Assembly: GCA_022592445.1 (NCBI GenBank)
Contig: JABYQR010000284.1
Span: 1-60,252 of the forward strand
DNA length: 60,252 bases
Source of the DNA: Cytidiella melzeri
Taxonomy: Eukaryota > Basidiomycota > Agaricomycetes > Polyporales > Irpicaceae
Direction of reading: 5' to 3'
Shown here: positions 45,509 to 56,914 of the stretch, piece after piece
Layout of the letters: the number at the start of each line of letters is the position of its first letter
How positions within the stretch are numbered: the stretch's first letter is position 1
The notes under the pieces: generated by a model
Seen by the model: only the letters and a program-made list of their open reading frames with translations
Told to the model about the DNA's origin: nothing
The model's database searches: none
Made by a program: the position numbers and the translations under genes

Positions 45509-46207
45509 TGTCACAGATTTTCAATGTTTCTACAAGACTTGCCTTACCAGGCAACGGTATTATTGGGAATATTTAAGCACTTGTCAAGCGCTTATCCAGC
45601 GCTTATCCGGCGTCTATTTAAGTGCTTATCCAGCGCTTATCTGGCACTTATCAGGCGCCTATTCCGGCGCTTATTCTCAGTGCCAATCAATTGACGCGCT
45701 GATGCGCTCCTTTCCTTATCTGTGTATCACATGATAGAACTCTCTGGAACATTGTGGAACTTGCTGAGACTATGATGTCATAGTATAGAACATTCCATTA
45801 GATGATGTCATAGTCCATAGAACCTTCTGGAAAAGTCTAGCCTTGTCTTAGAACAAGCTAGAACAAGTCTAGCCTTGGAGCTGGGTAATGGGGTCAGGTC
45901 ATGGGGACAATTGCTATTGGTTGATTATTGAAGTGGCACCACTAGGGCATAGGGCATGCTTAGTAAGGTAGATTACTTTGCTTACTCATGTAGGTATTAG
46001 GGGTCTTAGGGTAGTACCTGGGGTCCTCCCCTTCATGTATATATAGAGGCACTTCTGAGGGCATATCCCCTCAGTCTTATCCACTCTGTTGAACCAGGAC
46101 TACTCAGTACCCACCAGTACTTCGCTCACCACCACTCTTACTCTCTATCTCACCACATTCCCCTCAAGTCAACCAACTTATCTGGTGAGTGTAGCATTAC
46201 TGTTACA
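45509..46207 (+). mobile_element. solo LTR, 699 bp, TSD AAATT
   Basis: TGTCACAGATTTTC...TGTTACA, flanked by AAATT (45504-45508, 46208-46212). The empty site is preserved in unit A at about 39787, which proves insertion. Same family and exact length as 37300-37998. Confidence 0.94.
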
Positions 46208-46599
46208 AAATTGAATAAATCATATAGCATGAAATAGTTAATTGCACCTGTGACTTTGTTATCACAAAGAACCTCAGTAAACAATTCTGTGCCTGGTAAG
46301 GACCTTGCCAAGCCATCTGTTCATCAATATTGACTGTATTACAGGCATTTGCTATTGGTGACACCTTTGATAGGCAACTTGATCTGGGATAAAGTGACTG
46401 TACTACAATTGATAAATTTGGTTGTGGGAACAGGAGCCATACATTGATCAAGATAGTCACTAATGGTAGCAAGGAGCTCCATCTATCTTGGCATTAATCT
46501 TGTGCAGTGTTCACTGCTGATTCTAGAAAATTACTTGCTTCAAGAATGAAGGGCTTGAGGGTGTCTCATTGGATCAATTGCTGAAACATGTTACATGTG

Positions 46600-47430
46600 G
46601 CCTGTTGATGTCTGCACTGCCTCACCCCCATTGGAGCTGCCACAGGCTGGGTTCTGACTGTAACTCCTGCTTATAGAGCAACTAGTGGTTGTGAAACTGT
46701 GTGGAAGAATTAAAGGCAGTGCTCTATGGTGATGCAACCACGTCCTGTTGATGTCTGAACTGCATCAGCCCCACTAGAACTGCCACAGGCTGTGTTGTGA
46801 TTGTAACTCCTCCTTAGAGAGCAACTAATGGTTGTGAAACTTTGTGGAACAATCTGATGCAGTGGTTGCTGCTGATGCAACCACGGTCTGAGCTGCATCA
46901 CCCCTATTGGAACTGCCACAGACTGTGTTCTGATTGTAACTCCTGCTTAGGGAGAAGTGTTTTTGTGAGCCCTTGTGAGCAATCGAATGCAGTGCTTGCT
47001 GCCAACACAATCATGCACCGTTGATGTCTGAACTGCCTCACTCCCATTGGAACTGCCACAGTTGTAACTCTTCCTTAGAAAGTAGTAGTTGTGAAACTTA
47101 GTGGACCAATTGAATGCAGCGCTGGCTGCTGATAAAACCACGTCTGGCTGATATCTGTGCTACCTCACCCCCATTAGACCTGTCAAAGGCTGTGTTCTGA
47201 TTGTATCTCCTACTTGTGGAGAAACTGGTGGTTGTGAGACTGTATGGAAGAATCAAAGGCAGTGCTTTATTCTGATGCAACCATGTCCTGTTGATGTCTG
47301 AACTGCCTCACCCCCATTGGAACTGCCACAGGCTGTGTTCTGATTGTAACTCCTGCTTAGAGAGCAACTAACAGTTGTGAAACTTCGTGGAACAATCAGA
47401 TACAGTACTCACTACTAATGCAGCCAAAAA
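46600..47430. repeat. ~143-bp minisatellite, 5-6 units
   Basis: Same unit as 40160-41125 (markers at about 46602, 46747, 47020, 47146, 47289). One unit near 46880 carries an internal deletion. Confidence 0.82.
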
Positions 47431-48019
47431 TTTACATTGTCCAAAAATGTAGGGGTTGTGAATTTGTAGTTAGCTTCCAAAGTACTGGTAATTCTTGCTC
47501 AGAGGCAATACTATGTGTGGCATGTCTTCCAATTGTGATCCTTGTTCAAAGAGCAAGCAATGTCTGTGGATTGCGGCACATGTACCTGATCAGAATTTGA
47601 CATCATTTGCCAGCAGGAGTGGAGTTTGAATCTGAGTCTGGAAGACCATTTTCAGTAGACTGGCCATAATGTGCTGATGCCCACTTCAATTTACAGGATG
47701 TTTGCACCAGGATGTTGCCACAAGATAGGGCTATCCATTGGTGTAATACGTGTACAAATCTGTACCCATATACAGTCTGTAAAAATCTAAAACTGCATTT
47801 TGATTGCAAAGTGACCTGATACAAAGTTATAAAGGGCTGATAACAAGGCCAGTGTGATGCCATCAGCTGGATTAATTGTTTTGTTATTGACCCTGTTATT
47901 GTCTGTATTCTGCCATCAAATTCCCACACTTTGGGGGACAAAAAGGTCACATCTGAAAAGGCATCAATGTGCTGGAGCACACTGGAACAATTCTTCTTCA
48001 TTCTTCAGGAATTGTAATG

Positions 48020-48661
48020 GCTTCACACCAAGATCAATGGGGAAACCGTAAAGCATCATATTGGCTGGTATGGCGGAACACAGAAAGAATAGTTCTGCCA
48101 GTATAGGTTGAACGATCCTGATGGGAATGCCATGTACAATGTATGCTTCCTCCAATGATGCTATTTCATTACAAAAATGCACCTGTTGTGCATGTAGAAC
48201 AGAAACTGCATCTTGTAAAAAGAATAGCCCATCTGTTGGTGCCTCGTGATGGGTTTGCTCCAATTGAATCTACCTGGTACCACACTCAATCACTTTTGCT
48301 GTTGTCACATTTTGAGATGATCATGGTGTATTTGCCAGCATGAAGGTCCACAATGCTGTAATTTGCCTCTGAATGAAGGTCACATATTTCAGCAGAAGGG
48401 AATTCATCCATATTGACTTGCGCGATCTAGTCTGTGGCGGGCGGGAGCATGCTGTTATGAATGCTGTCAGAATTTGTCCCGCTACCAATAGACTGGTACA
48501 TCTTGGCCCTATTCTGCTCTGTTAACCAGGTTTGTGCATCTGATTTGGCCGGCATTCATTTTCCGTCAGAACGAGGATATCCATATTGCAAAGTCAACAC
48601 CTCTGTTATTGATGCAGTGCAAACAGGGGCAATGCTTTGCTTCTCTCGCCAGTATTGAGTG
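48020..48661. other. spacer, no gene recognised
   Basis: 640 bases between Helitron-like unit B and the copia LTR. No conserved frame seen. Confidence 0.4.
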
Positions 48662-49208
48662 TTAAAACTATATATAATATAATATGATATGATATGTAGT
48701 TTCCCACGCCTTATTACAAGGACGCTTTAGGAAGCAGAGTTCCCACAGTCTTAGTATGGGAATTATGCAGCTGTATATGGAAACTCTAGTAGTAACCATC
48801 ACATTAGCTGAGACGTACAGATATGGGTTGTAGTAGTACTATACATATATGTACGCCTGTGTTCTAGTAGCATAGGAAATGACATGGAAAGCACGTATGA
48901 CTCCAGAGGATGCCTAAAGCATACATCTGAGGACAAGTACTAGCATGAGTCATTTACTCATTATGTACGTCTCTGGTACAAGTGCTGAGCCTAGTCATAC
49001 AATGAGTCATGCACTCATAGCATGAGTCATGCATGAGTCATGCACTTAGTAATACAGTAGAATAGCTGAAGTAGACATGTATAGTAGTTGCTTACATAAG
49101 TAGATACAGACATGTATATAAGCAGAGCTGCTGAAGCAGCAAGAATAATAAGACTCATCTTCGAAGCTTAACAGCCTCTACCCCTTGCACACATATTCCA
49201 CTTTGTTA
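48662..49208 (+). mobile_element. copia-type 5' LTR
   Basis: Near-identical to the solo LTR at 34562-35112. TATATAAGCAGAG near 49115 is the core promoter. It is directly followed by a primer-binding-like site, so it is a 5' LTR. No matching 3' LTR or pol occurs in the window. Confidence 0.8.
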
Positions 49209-49223
49209 GGTTATGAGCCCCGG
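49209..49223 (+). other. copia primer-binding site (tRNA-iMet internal type)
   Basis: GGTTATGAGCCCCGG complements the anticodon-stem-loop region (GGGCTCATAACC) of initiator tRNA-Met. Copia elements typically prime from such an internal half-tRNA site rather than from the tRNA 3' end. Confidence 0.65.
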
Positions 49224-49714
49224 ATTTTAGCTTAACTACATCCACACTCTCAACGACATCCATCAACCAGTACTCCCCAAGCTTTCTTATAAGTAAGTTT
49301 CTCTACTTTACTTTGTTTGGCCACATAGTAGTAGTAGAGTTGTACTGGTTGACTGCCTCAGCTTCGAATACAATATTCCCAGCTGATTTTCTACAGCTAA
49401 TTCCCTCACCTACTTGCCCCTTGCGTACGCACTCCCAACCCAGCTAAATACTTAAGGCACCCTTGGTGGTTCTTGACTTTAATGAGTCGTGCATTACGCG
49501 GAACCTGCCTAACACGCAGTGTAAAATCCGGTGGTGGAGGAACAAGCTCCCACTTGTACAAGTGGTAGATCAGTGGAGTAGTACAATAGGAGGGTAGTGT
49601 TGAGTGGCACTCTAAGCTCGTGACTTAGAGGCCTAGGACCTTTGTGTTGGCGCACGTCAGTCAGTCCTGGAATTAGAAATCGCCGCTTTTTGTAGCTGTA
49701 GAATTTCTTGAGGC

Positions 49715-50987
49715 ATGTCGTCCACTTTTACTTTTGGTATCACAGAGATTGTGGACTCTCCTATACTTCGTGGTGTTTCTTACATGTGCCATTATGTTTT
49801 CGTCGTATCATACCGACTGGTAGAAGTCAAAGTTGCAAGTGGTCATACTTGTCTTGAATCACTTGTAGAAAACTTTTACTCACATTTGACTTTTCCATTA
49901 GCAATCCCCAGGACTTTCTCAAGGAAAGTGTTGTGGATTGAATACGACGACATAAATCTTATACTTTCGATTCTTTCTTCCAGACCGTTATATTTTTGGA
50001 GATGCCGAACAACTCTTGCCGCACTTCCCGTCGCGTCAGTGCCTGCTTCGCTCCCCATTCTCCCAATGATCCCTACCGCGTTCATGACTACACTCGGTTT
50101 GACCGTATGGGTCACCCCATTGTTATGGAGATAAGGAGTTCACCAACTCCCATCTCCATCCGTATGAGTCAAACCGATGCTCAGGATGCTAGGATCAATG
50201 TCAACTACGTTGACAGGGACGGAGTTTGGCACATGGAATCGATGGAGTACAGCCTTCTTGGTTGTCATGGCTGGGACAGGTTCAGGCAGAGTGATAGGCA
50301 AAGGCACCTCCGGGAGGTTAATCGTATTATCGATGAAGCCAATCAAGAGGCGGAATTGGATCTATACAGACGAAGGCCTCGTAACGTCAGTGTGGAAATC
50401 AGGGCGCATCAAACCCAAACTTCTTCCAGGGTTAATGCTGCACCTCCTCGCCACTCTGCGTCACCGTTGTACCCTCATCCTCATCTTCATCCTACTCCAA
50501 TGCCACCGCCTTTTGTGAGTGCAGGATTATCGCTTTGGGACATGGTTGCCCAAGCATTAAATAATTTTGCATCTCCACAGACTTCTTCAACTATGGTCAA
50601 TCCGCCTACACCAGTCATTCCAGATATCGTTGATGGTATGAACGGTTTAAATATCAGTTCACCAGTTTCTCATGATTCTTCAGAACCAGTAGTCCAGGCC
50701 GCTTCTGCTGCCGAGCCTACTCCGGTTCCGTCCTCTACTACTCAGGAGGAGGGACAGGTTGAAGATGAATGGCCAACGGTATTCGCTCCCCAACCAGTCG
50801 TTCCCACCTTCTCATTCGACGACTGGGTCCAGGTTGATTGTACCAACACTAGGGCGGCTTCGCCTGTCTATCTGTATGGTATGGTTTATGGCGTGGATGG
50901 ACCAAAGGGGAGGTATTCAGGCCGGAGCAGGTTTGTTCCATCCTCGCTATGCAACACGTCTGTCATGGATGGCCTGACTAGCCCTTA
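49715..50987 (+). pseudogene. unrecognised ORF truncated by LTR insertion
   Basis: The frame 49996-50987 encodes ~330 aa (words: NDPYRVHDYTRFDRMG, MEYSLLGCHGWDRFR, FDDWVQVDCTN), low-complexity in the middle. A small 5' exon starting at 49727-49740 (MSSTFTFGITEIVD) with introns is possible. The last few codons (VMDGLTSP) lie inside the gypsy LTR that starts at 50961, so the original C-terminus was cut off. Its position after the copia LTR suggests a gag-position protein, but no gag motif is recognisable. Confidence 0.45.
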
Positions 50988-51720
50988 ATTTTCGCAATTT
51001 ACCTCTTGTTTTTATCTGTAAAACTCCGGGCTGCAGCTCAGTTGCAACCTTCTCTGCACAAACTCCTTTGCATGTCTATTAAGCGCCCGTATCACGTGGC
51101 TTAGACACTCCACACGGTCACATTACTTGCTACTACGTCACACTGGCATGTGACTTAGCTTAAGTAAGACCACATGGCTACAACCACATGGCTCAGCCCA
51201 TAGCTAGGGTTTGGTGTCATAGATGACGTCCACATGGACTTCTTTTGTTCTTTCCTTATTGTTCTCTTTATGGAAGGATGTTCTCACAGGTGTGGGAATG
51301 GAATACAATAGTTGGTCTCCTTTTAGATAGATTCTCTCACGGATAGAGTTCTTGGCAAGGTCAAGACAATAGCTATTGTTCTCCTGTAGGTAGTTCTTTT
51401 GTTCTTCGTTCACACGGCTTCTTGCAAAGCCTGCCCTCAACATGGTCTGTGCGCAGGTCCCTGAAGTCTATATATACTGCTGCATGTACGCTCCTAGCCC
51501 CCCATCTCGACCTCTTGGTCTTTACTGGGCTAGGTAAGCAACCCCCTCTTGTACTACATAGCTGGTAGTCACAATACTAACTTGGTCTTTACTGGGCTAG
51601 CAACTTGCATAAAGTTTGATAGCTGGTGAGAGCATTGTGCTTCACGCCTGCCACCACCTCTTCGTCGTCTTCCACATCGTGTCCCTTTTAGTTGCGTTGA
51701 GCTTCGTCTCCGTGACATTA
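50961..51720 (+). mobile_element. gypsy 5' LTR and leader (right arm of a 14-kb inverted pair)
   Basis: Begins TGTCATGGATGGCC. TATATATACTGC near 51470, then a leader with a splice-like AG|GTAAGC at 51534 and a candidate primer site TGGTGAGAGC near 51624. Same as 36255-37016 in inverse orientation. The antisense 79-codon frame is at 51204-51443. It is followed by the element's own ORFs at 51847 onward. Confidence 0.8.
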
Positions 51721-51846
51721 GGTCGAGATCGTTGTGTAACCCCTGGGTTTATATCTCCTCCCCCACCGTTTACAAAAGTTTATTCCTGTTTGACGAGTAC
51801 ATCTCCGGTCTCATCATACCGTTGAGCTACCACTTACGTCGACCAT

Positions 51847-52596
51847 TTGAACCCCCTGCGTTGTCTAGTGCCTAAGGACACGCGCACCCATTTGTCTAAG
51901 GACCTCACTACCAACGAGCCTCAGCTCAAGAGGTGCCTCCCGCCTTCCTTCTTTGATGCTCTCGCTGCCAAGCGAAAGAGCGGTCAACCTCATTGCTGGT
52001 CTGAAAAAGACCTGGTCGCCGTCGCCGACTACGTCTCCAAGAAACCGCCAGTGAAAGGCATCACTCTCACCGTCCCCTTGTACGAGGAAAATCGACAACT
52101 TTGCGCTTCTGCCAGAGCATACGGAGAACGTGTCGCCAAAGAACGTGCTCGCACCTTAGCAGAGCAACGTATCCAAAAGCCCACACTCTCTGAGCGGCTT
52201 TCCAAACTCCCTGCACCCACTCCCGCTCCCGCTGCACCAAAACCGGTACTCCTTGACTTCAAAAAGTTGTCACCAGTCAACCTCGTAGGCATCTTCAAGC
52301 CTAAGCTCACCGCTGTCCGCACACAACTACAAGCTCTCACTGAGCTTCAAGAACTTCTCCATTGCGCGGACCCCGACCACCGCCGCGCTCTACTTCACCT
52401 CGTCAATAAAGTCAACCGTTTCCTCAATTGACTTGACGAACTCGCGCCAGTCACAGCAGACCGCGAGTGGCAACTCCTAGACTGGGGTTGCAAAGCAATT
52501 GGGAAGGTTTTGTTTAAACAGCTTCGTAAGAACTATAGCAAAGTTCTTGCCCAGCTCAACGTAGTTAACAACGATAGCTACTTCGAGTGGATTTAG
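51847..52596 (+). pseudogene. gypsy-associated first ORF (one stop)
   Basis: Homologue of 43279-44082 (CLPPSFFDALAAKRKSGQ, LDFKKLSPVNLVGIFKPKL). The frame is interrupted by TGA at about 52429, after VNRFLN. The same frame continues homologously (LDELAPVTADREWQLLDWG) to a TAG at 52596. CGA-to-TGA decay would explain the stop. Confidence 0.75.
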
Positions 52597-52609
52597 ATAG
52601 ATCCATAGT

Positions 52610-53023
52610 TTGCCCATCACGTCGTCCAGTCTTCCTTGTGAAAATTGCATACATTTCTTCAATTCAAGAGTGGTCCCAGATGATCACTTCTACAAAGGCA
52701 TATTCTACGAGTGTGACGAACAACCGTGCCCAAATTGGTACACTCAGGCAGACCCAACAGAAGCGGTCAACAGCGAATATTTCGAGCACCACCAGACTCC
52801 GACCGAAGAAAATTGTCATCTCATCACCCAAGAAGACATTGATCCCAACCAGCCTGCTGCCCCTGCTGCCCTAGCTGCCCCAGTTGCCAACCTGAGCCAG
52901 CAAGACGTCCTAAATATGTTGGGTGTCCTGACACAAAGGATGGTTGACCTTACCAATCAGGTGGCTGCACTTGCAGCTGCACAGACACCAGCAGTTGCCG
53001 CTGCTACCCACGCTTCTCGGTGA
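52610..53023 (+). pseudogene. gypsy gag, N-terminal remnant
   Basis: The frame contains CENCIHFFNSR and QPCPNWYTQAD, aligned to the start of the minus-strand gag relic near 43150-43250, then an Ala/Pro linker and a short coiled stretch (LTQRMVDLTNQVAAL). It stops before the capsid core. No pol follows on this strand. Confidence 0.6.
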
Positions 53024-53603
53024 GACACTGAGTCACGCTTCAAACTAAGAACAACCTTAAAGACAACACAACCACCCACGAAGTGGCAATAGAAGTGTAA
53101 AGGTGTGGAAGCGCGGAAGTGTTAAAGTGTGCGAGGTGGTCTTAGAGTCCTAGTTTTACCTGTGCTAAAAGAGCAACAAGGTTTATGATAAAGTGTATGC
53201 GCAGGAAGCTAGGCGGGCAACTACCACGCATATCGCGGGTAAAAGGCAAGTCGGCGCGGTGAAAGCGAAAGAGTTATAGCGCGGCTCCAAGAGAACGCGC
53301 GGGAGATGTCGCGACTTGTAGGAAAACGGCGCGCGGAGGGACGCAGAAGATAAACGCAGGTGCAATATGAATCTCGAACACAAAACGCGGTCGCTGGTGA
53401 AGATGAAGTAGTCGCTGTAAAACACGGGCGCAGTGAAAGTGAACGCAGTAAGCTCGACGCAGTGAAGGTGAAACACAACGCAGTAACGCAGTAAAATAAC
53501 GCAGTTAAAAAGCAAATGCAGTATAACAAAGCCGAAAGGAAACGTAAGAGAAAGATAAGCTAATGGTGCGCGAGTCGCAGCGGAAGGCTATGTGAGATCG
53601 CCG
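53024..53603. other. spacer, low-complexity
   Basis: About 580 bases rich in GCGC and CGCAGT words. Frames at 53183-53529 are compositional and not supported as genes. Confidence 0.4.
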
Positions 53604-54131
53604 TCAATTGGACTCGACAGACTGCGCGCGGGGGCGGTAGTGTAGAACAACACCTCCCAAGCGGCGATGCGTATTACAGGCAAATGCGTGGCCAACGACA
53701 ACATTGGTAGAGCTGGTAAGATTGAACTGCACTAGTTCGCGCTCGTGATCCTCGCCTTCAAAGTCTGGAGATAGCCAGCAATCTGGGTGCGGCGCGCGCG
53801 GGCGATCACAGTCGAGCGGGACGAAAGGTCCTGAACGTAGGGGAATTGGGTGGTCGCTCTGAGTGTTGCAATAGGAGCAGTTATCAAGCGAGTCCACGAC
53901 AGAGGCAACGGACGACGCTGGCGAGGGTGATTTAGGAGTTGATCTCTCAGGGGAGACCGTAGGCGCTGCTGAGGGTTCTGGCAGCGGCGTGGGCACGGGG
54001 ATGATGGGATAACGGCGTAGAACCTTGCGCGGGCGCGGGCGGTAAGGGCAGCAACCGTCGGGTAGGTGGGGAACAGTGGGACAGTAACGGCAGACTTGAG
54101 GCGGGTTGTCGTTGGTAGACGCAGCGGACAT
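53604..54131 (-). CDS. unrecognised retroelement-linked ORF with Cys motifs
   Basis: 175 aa on the minus strand. Cys pairs (VCRYCPTVPHLPDGCC, NCSYCNT, PDCWLSP) flank a Pro/Ser-rich centre. It begins ~150 bases downstream of a TATATAAAAAGG promoter (minus strand), so it sits where the first ORF of an LTR element would start. No family recognised. It may be the opening ORF of a second, truncated element. Confidence 0.4.
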   Translation of the reverse strand: MSAASTNDNPPQVCRYCPTVPHLPDGCCPYRPRPRKVLRRYPIIPVPTPLPEPSAAPTVSPERSTPKSPSPASSVASVVDSLDNCSYCNTQSDHPIPLRSGPFVPLDCDRPRAPHPDCWLSPDFEGEDHERELVQFNLTSSTNVVVGHAFACNTHRRLGGVVLHYRPRAQSVESN

Positions 54132-54199
54132 AAACGTGGAAGAGGTCGCAGTGAGACAACGCAGAAGAAGCTACAGCTATGGGCGCGAAGAGACTCCCT

Positions 54200-54866
54200 C
54201 AACGCAAACACAAAGCGTAAAGTGAACTCTGGAAACTGGGGTGGGGATTGATTGATTTTCTACGCAGTACAAACAACACCTTTTTATATACCCTAAAGAC
54301 CCTCTCCTAAACCTTTCCTTCTATGTCCTAAACCCAAACGCGAGAGCGAGGAAACAGGGTGGCAGAATACTTCCGTCTGCGGAGGCAAAATGTCCAGCGA
54401 GTCGACGCCCGGCGGGACACAGCGTTGGTCGACGCGGAGTAGCGGGGCGCGCCCTTGCACTGAAGAGGTGCCAACCGTTGCGAGTAGGTGATGAGGTGCC
54501 GTCCAGGAGTTGCACAGCGTGGTGTGATAGGAATCTTCCTGAAATGGGGTTTGCGCGTCAAGTTTCTTCTACCGTTGGTCCGACCCGCGTCTGAAACTCT
54601 TGGTGGCTGGCTGGCCCATGCTCCGATGCAAAAGGGGCGTGTCTGTGAGTCAGAGTTCGGTGCGATTCCTCGGCCCCGGATGTTTCCGGCGTGTTGCTCC
54701 TTGTCAAGTCCTCGGATCCTCGGCAAACTCCTCGTGACCTTGGTGAACTCCTCGTGCTCGTGACGCTGGGAAAGTGGAGGGACTTGCCGCTCAGGATGAC
54801 GCGGGCCGCGCAAATGGCGGACTGCTGCCGGGTCTCCGCGCCTAGCCAATTTCCGGGTGTATCATT
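54200..54866 (-). mobile_element. putative gypsy LTR (minus strand)
   Basis: Lies directly after the polypurine-like tract (minus strand TTAGTTGGGGGGAG, then AATGATACACCC). Contains TATATAAAAAGG at 54292-54283 with transcription toward lower coordinates. The LTR ends are not proven, because the partner LTR is outside the window. Confidence 0.45.
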
Positions 54867-54880
54867 CTCCCCCCAACTAA
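54867..54880 (-). other. polypurine-tract-like motif 1
   Basis: Minus-strand TTAGTTGGGGGGAG, identical to the motif at 56915-56928. Expected just inside the 3' LTR of an LTR retroelement. Confidence 0.55.
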
Positions 54881-55051
54881 AATCCGAACTGTCCCCTGTT
54901 CTCGCGTGGCAAGTCGAACCGTGGGAATTCTGACCACGAGGATCCTCGCGCTATTGTGTCGTTGGACTTTGACTTTTTCGCCCTCTCTTCCTCTGCTTCT
55001 CTGCCTCTGCTTCCGCCCTTCCCTCCCATTTTTGCTTCCACCCCTCTCAAG

Positions 55052-56706
55052 ATGTCAGCCCAAGCCTCTTCTTCTCGTCGCGTCGCTCCTCGCCCTTCCA
55101 CTCACCGCAACCGCTCACCTCTCCGCACCATGACCACCCGCGTGGGAAGAGGTCTAACGCCTCCACCGCTCTCTCCTGCTGAGCAGTTGCTCGCCGTACG
55201 CGAGCAGCTCGAGGCTTCCTCTACGGTCCTGAGCACCATCCTGCAGATACGCGGTGACCTGACTGGGGGTTGGGCGGACGACGTGATCGAGGCCTTCGTA
55301 AGTACCCTCTTCTCCTCTACCACCTCCCAGCTCACTCTCCTTTCTAGCAAGCGTACGAGGACGTGTCACCTCTCTGCGAGGACCAAGGTACCAACCTCGC
55401 GTTCCTCGACCTCTTCTCGCCCTTCGCCGCCAAAGAACACCGCGTCCGCCTGCCGCAAGACCAGCAGGTTGCCCTCCGCAACGCCCTCCGGCCTCTCTGG
55501 CGCAGCCTCAGCGCCCACCTCCGCCAAGCGTCCTACGTCGAGGCTCCTATTGTCGCCCTCCTGCTCGAATGGGACTGGTGGGTCGGCGACTGGCCTAAGC
55601 ACGAGGCTGATTTGGACGCTGATGGTTCTGCCGACGAACACAAGTCCTCGGCTTCTCGTTCGCGGTCTGCCAGCGTCGCGCAGGAGCCGGAGCTCGTCGT
55701 GATCGAGCTCACAGACGAGGACGAGGACGAGGCGCAGCTGCGTCCTCCGCTGAAGCGCAAGAGGGCGGCCTCTTCCGCCTCTCTCGAGGTGAGGGCCGGT
55801 CCATCAGCCAAGAGATTATCGCAGGCACAGCAGGATCAGCTGCAGGGTGTAGGGTCGAACCCGCTCACGGGCAAGGAGTGGCGCAACTTGCCCACTCGCT
55901 GGACCGCGACCACAGTCGCTCTCGGCGAGAGCCGGGTGCGTCTTTCTTTCTCTCTCTCTGCTCACATCTGCTAACTTTCCTTCCTCTTCTAGTGCAACTA
56001 CTGCAAGGAGAAGGGTGTCGAGAGGTGCTACTGTCCCAGCAACGGTACGCGGTGCTTCCGGTGCCTCCCATGTGCAGACATCAAGCACGCCTGCCGGTTC
56101 AACGGCAAGCCCTTCAACAAGGTCGCGCCGGACGTCGACCAGATGCAGGAGGATGCTCAGGTCGTCGATGAGGAGCCGGCCGCCCCACTCTCCGCTTCCT
56201 CCGCCGCTACCTCCCGCCCTCCTACCGCCGCGTCCGTCGCCTCCAATACCAAGGGGAAGGGCAAGGCCCCCACCACTCCTTCTCGCGTCACCCCTGTCGC
56301 CGGTCCTAGTGGCCTCAAGATGAACGTGGTGGTGTCCCCTCTGCGACCTGAGCTGTGTCGCCCTCAGGACGCCCGGCCTCCCTCTCCTCACTCTCCACCC
56401 GCCGTCTACCACGTCGACGACGTCCTCAAGGAGGTGCCCGGCCGATCCGCAGAGCTCCCTGGAGGTGCTCCTCCCGTGTCCGCCCCGTCCCGCGTCACAA
56501 ACCGGGTGGTCCTGCAACAGTACCTCACCTCCCTCGAGACCGAGCTCGGTGCCGTCCTTGGTCGGCTCACCGTTGGGGAGGCGCGGATGACCGCGTTGCG
56601 CACCAACGCCGCGCTCTACAAGGCGAAGATCTTGGCCGCACGGTGCGAGTTGGAGCAGGTCACCACTGAGGAGGCCGCTCTTTTCGCCAGTTCGTCGCGT
56701 CGGTAG
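55052..56706 (+). CDS. antisense retroelement ORF with an eight-cysteine cluster
   Basis: Three exons (55052-55297, 55348-55935, 55993-56706), 1548 nt, 515 aa. The start ATG in MSAQASSSRRV follows a CT-rich leader. It has a helical N-terminal region (LLAVREQLEASSTVLSTIL), then a conserved helical stretch (QDQQVALRNALRPLWRSL), acidic and basic linkers (ELTDEDEDEAQ, PPLKRKRAA), and at ~279 the cluster C-x2-C-x7-C-x-C-x6-C-x2-C-x2-C-x6-C (from CNYCKEKG to ADIKHACRF), resembling a zinc-binding Zn2Cys6-like module. The C-terminal coiled segment is YLTSLETELGAVLGRLT. It runs convergently with the gypsy pol gene and lies between two identical polypurine-like tracts, so it appears to be carried by the element. 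The frame is fully open, unlike pol. Confidence 0.7.
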
Positions 56707-56914
56707 GGGTTCTGTGTCCGTGGTTTGTTGCTGGCTTGTCGCTGTTCCTTCACTGTGTTTTTGCTACTCTGTACTAGTCCTTTCTAATGAATTGTTTTTG
56801 CCGCTTCTTTTATGAGTGAAGTAAGAAAAGAGAGAAAATTCAGCAATAAAATAAAGAAAAGAAAAGAAAGAATAAATAAAATGTGAGGCTTGGGTGTGAG
56901 GCGCATGTGTATCC

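Larger units (their letters stand above)
45108..48019 (-). mobile_element. Helitron-like non-autonomous unit B
   Basis: Sister of unit A in the same orientation: tail CTAG|T at 45108-45149, minisatellite in the middle, 5' end near 48005-48019 (TTACAATTCCTGAAG on the minus strand). Interrupted by the 699-bp solo LTR at 45509-46207. Removing this insertion and one target copy restores alignment to unit A (junction word GATAGCAAATTGAATA). Confidence 0.6.

Noticed and set aside
53183..53529. Overlapping ~100-aa minus-strand ORFs
   Set aside because: Low-complexity Ser/Arg/Leu composition caused by repeated GCGC and CGCAGT words. No conserved motif.
54328..54849. 173-aa minus-strand ORF
   Set aside because: Arg-rich, no motif, and overlaps the probable LTR/promoter region. 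Best seen as a chance frame in GC-rich DNA.
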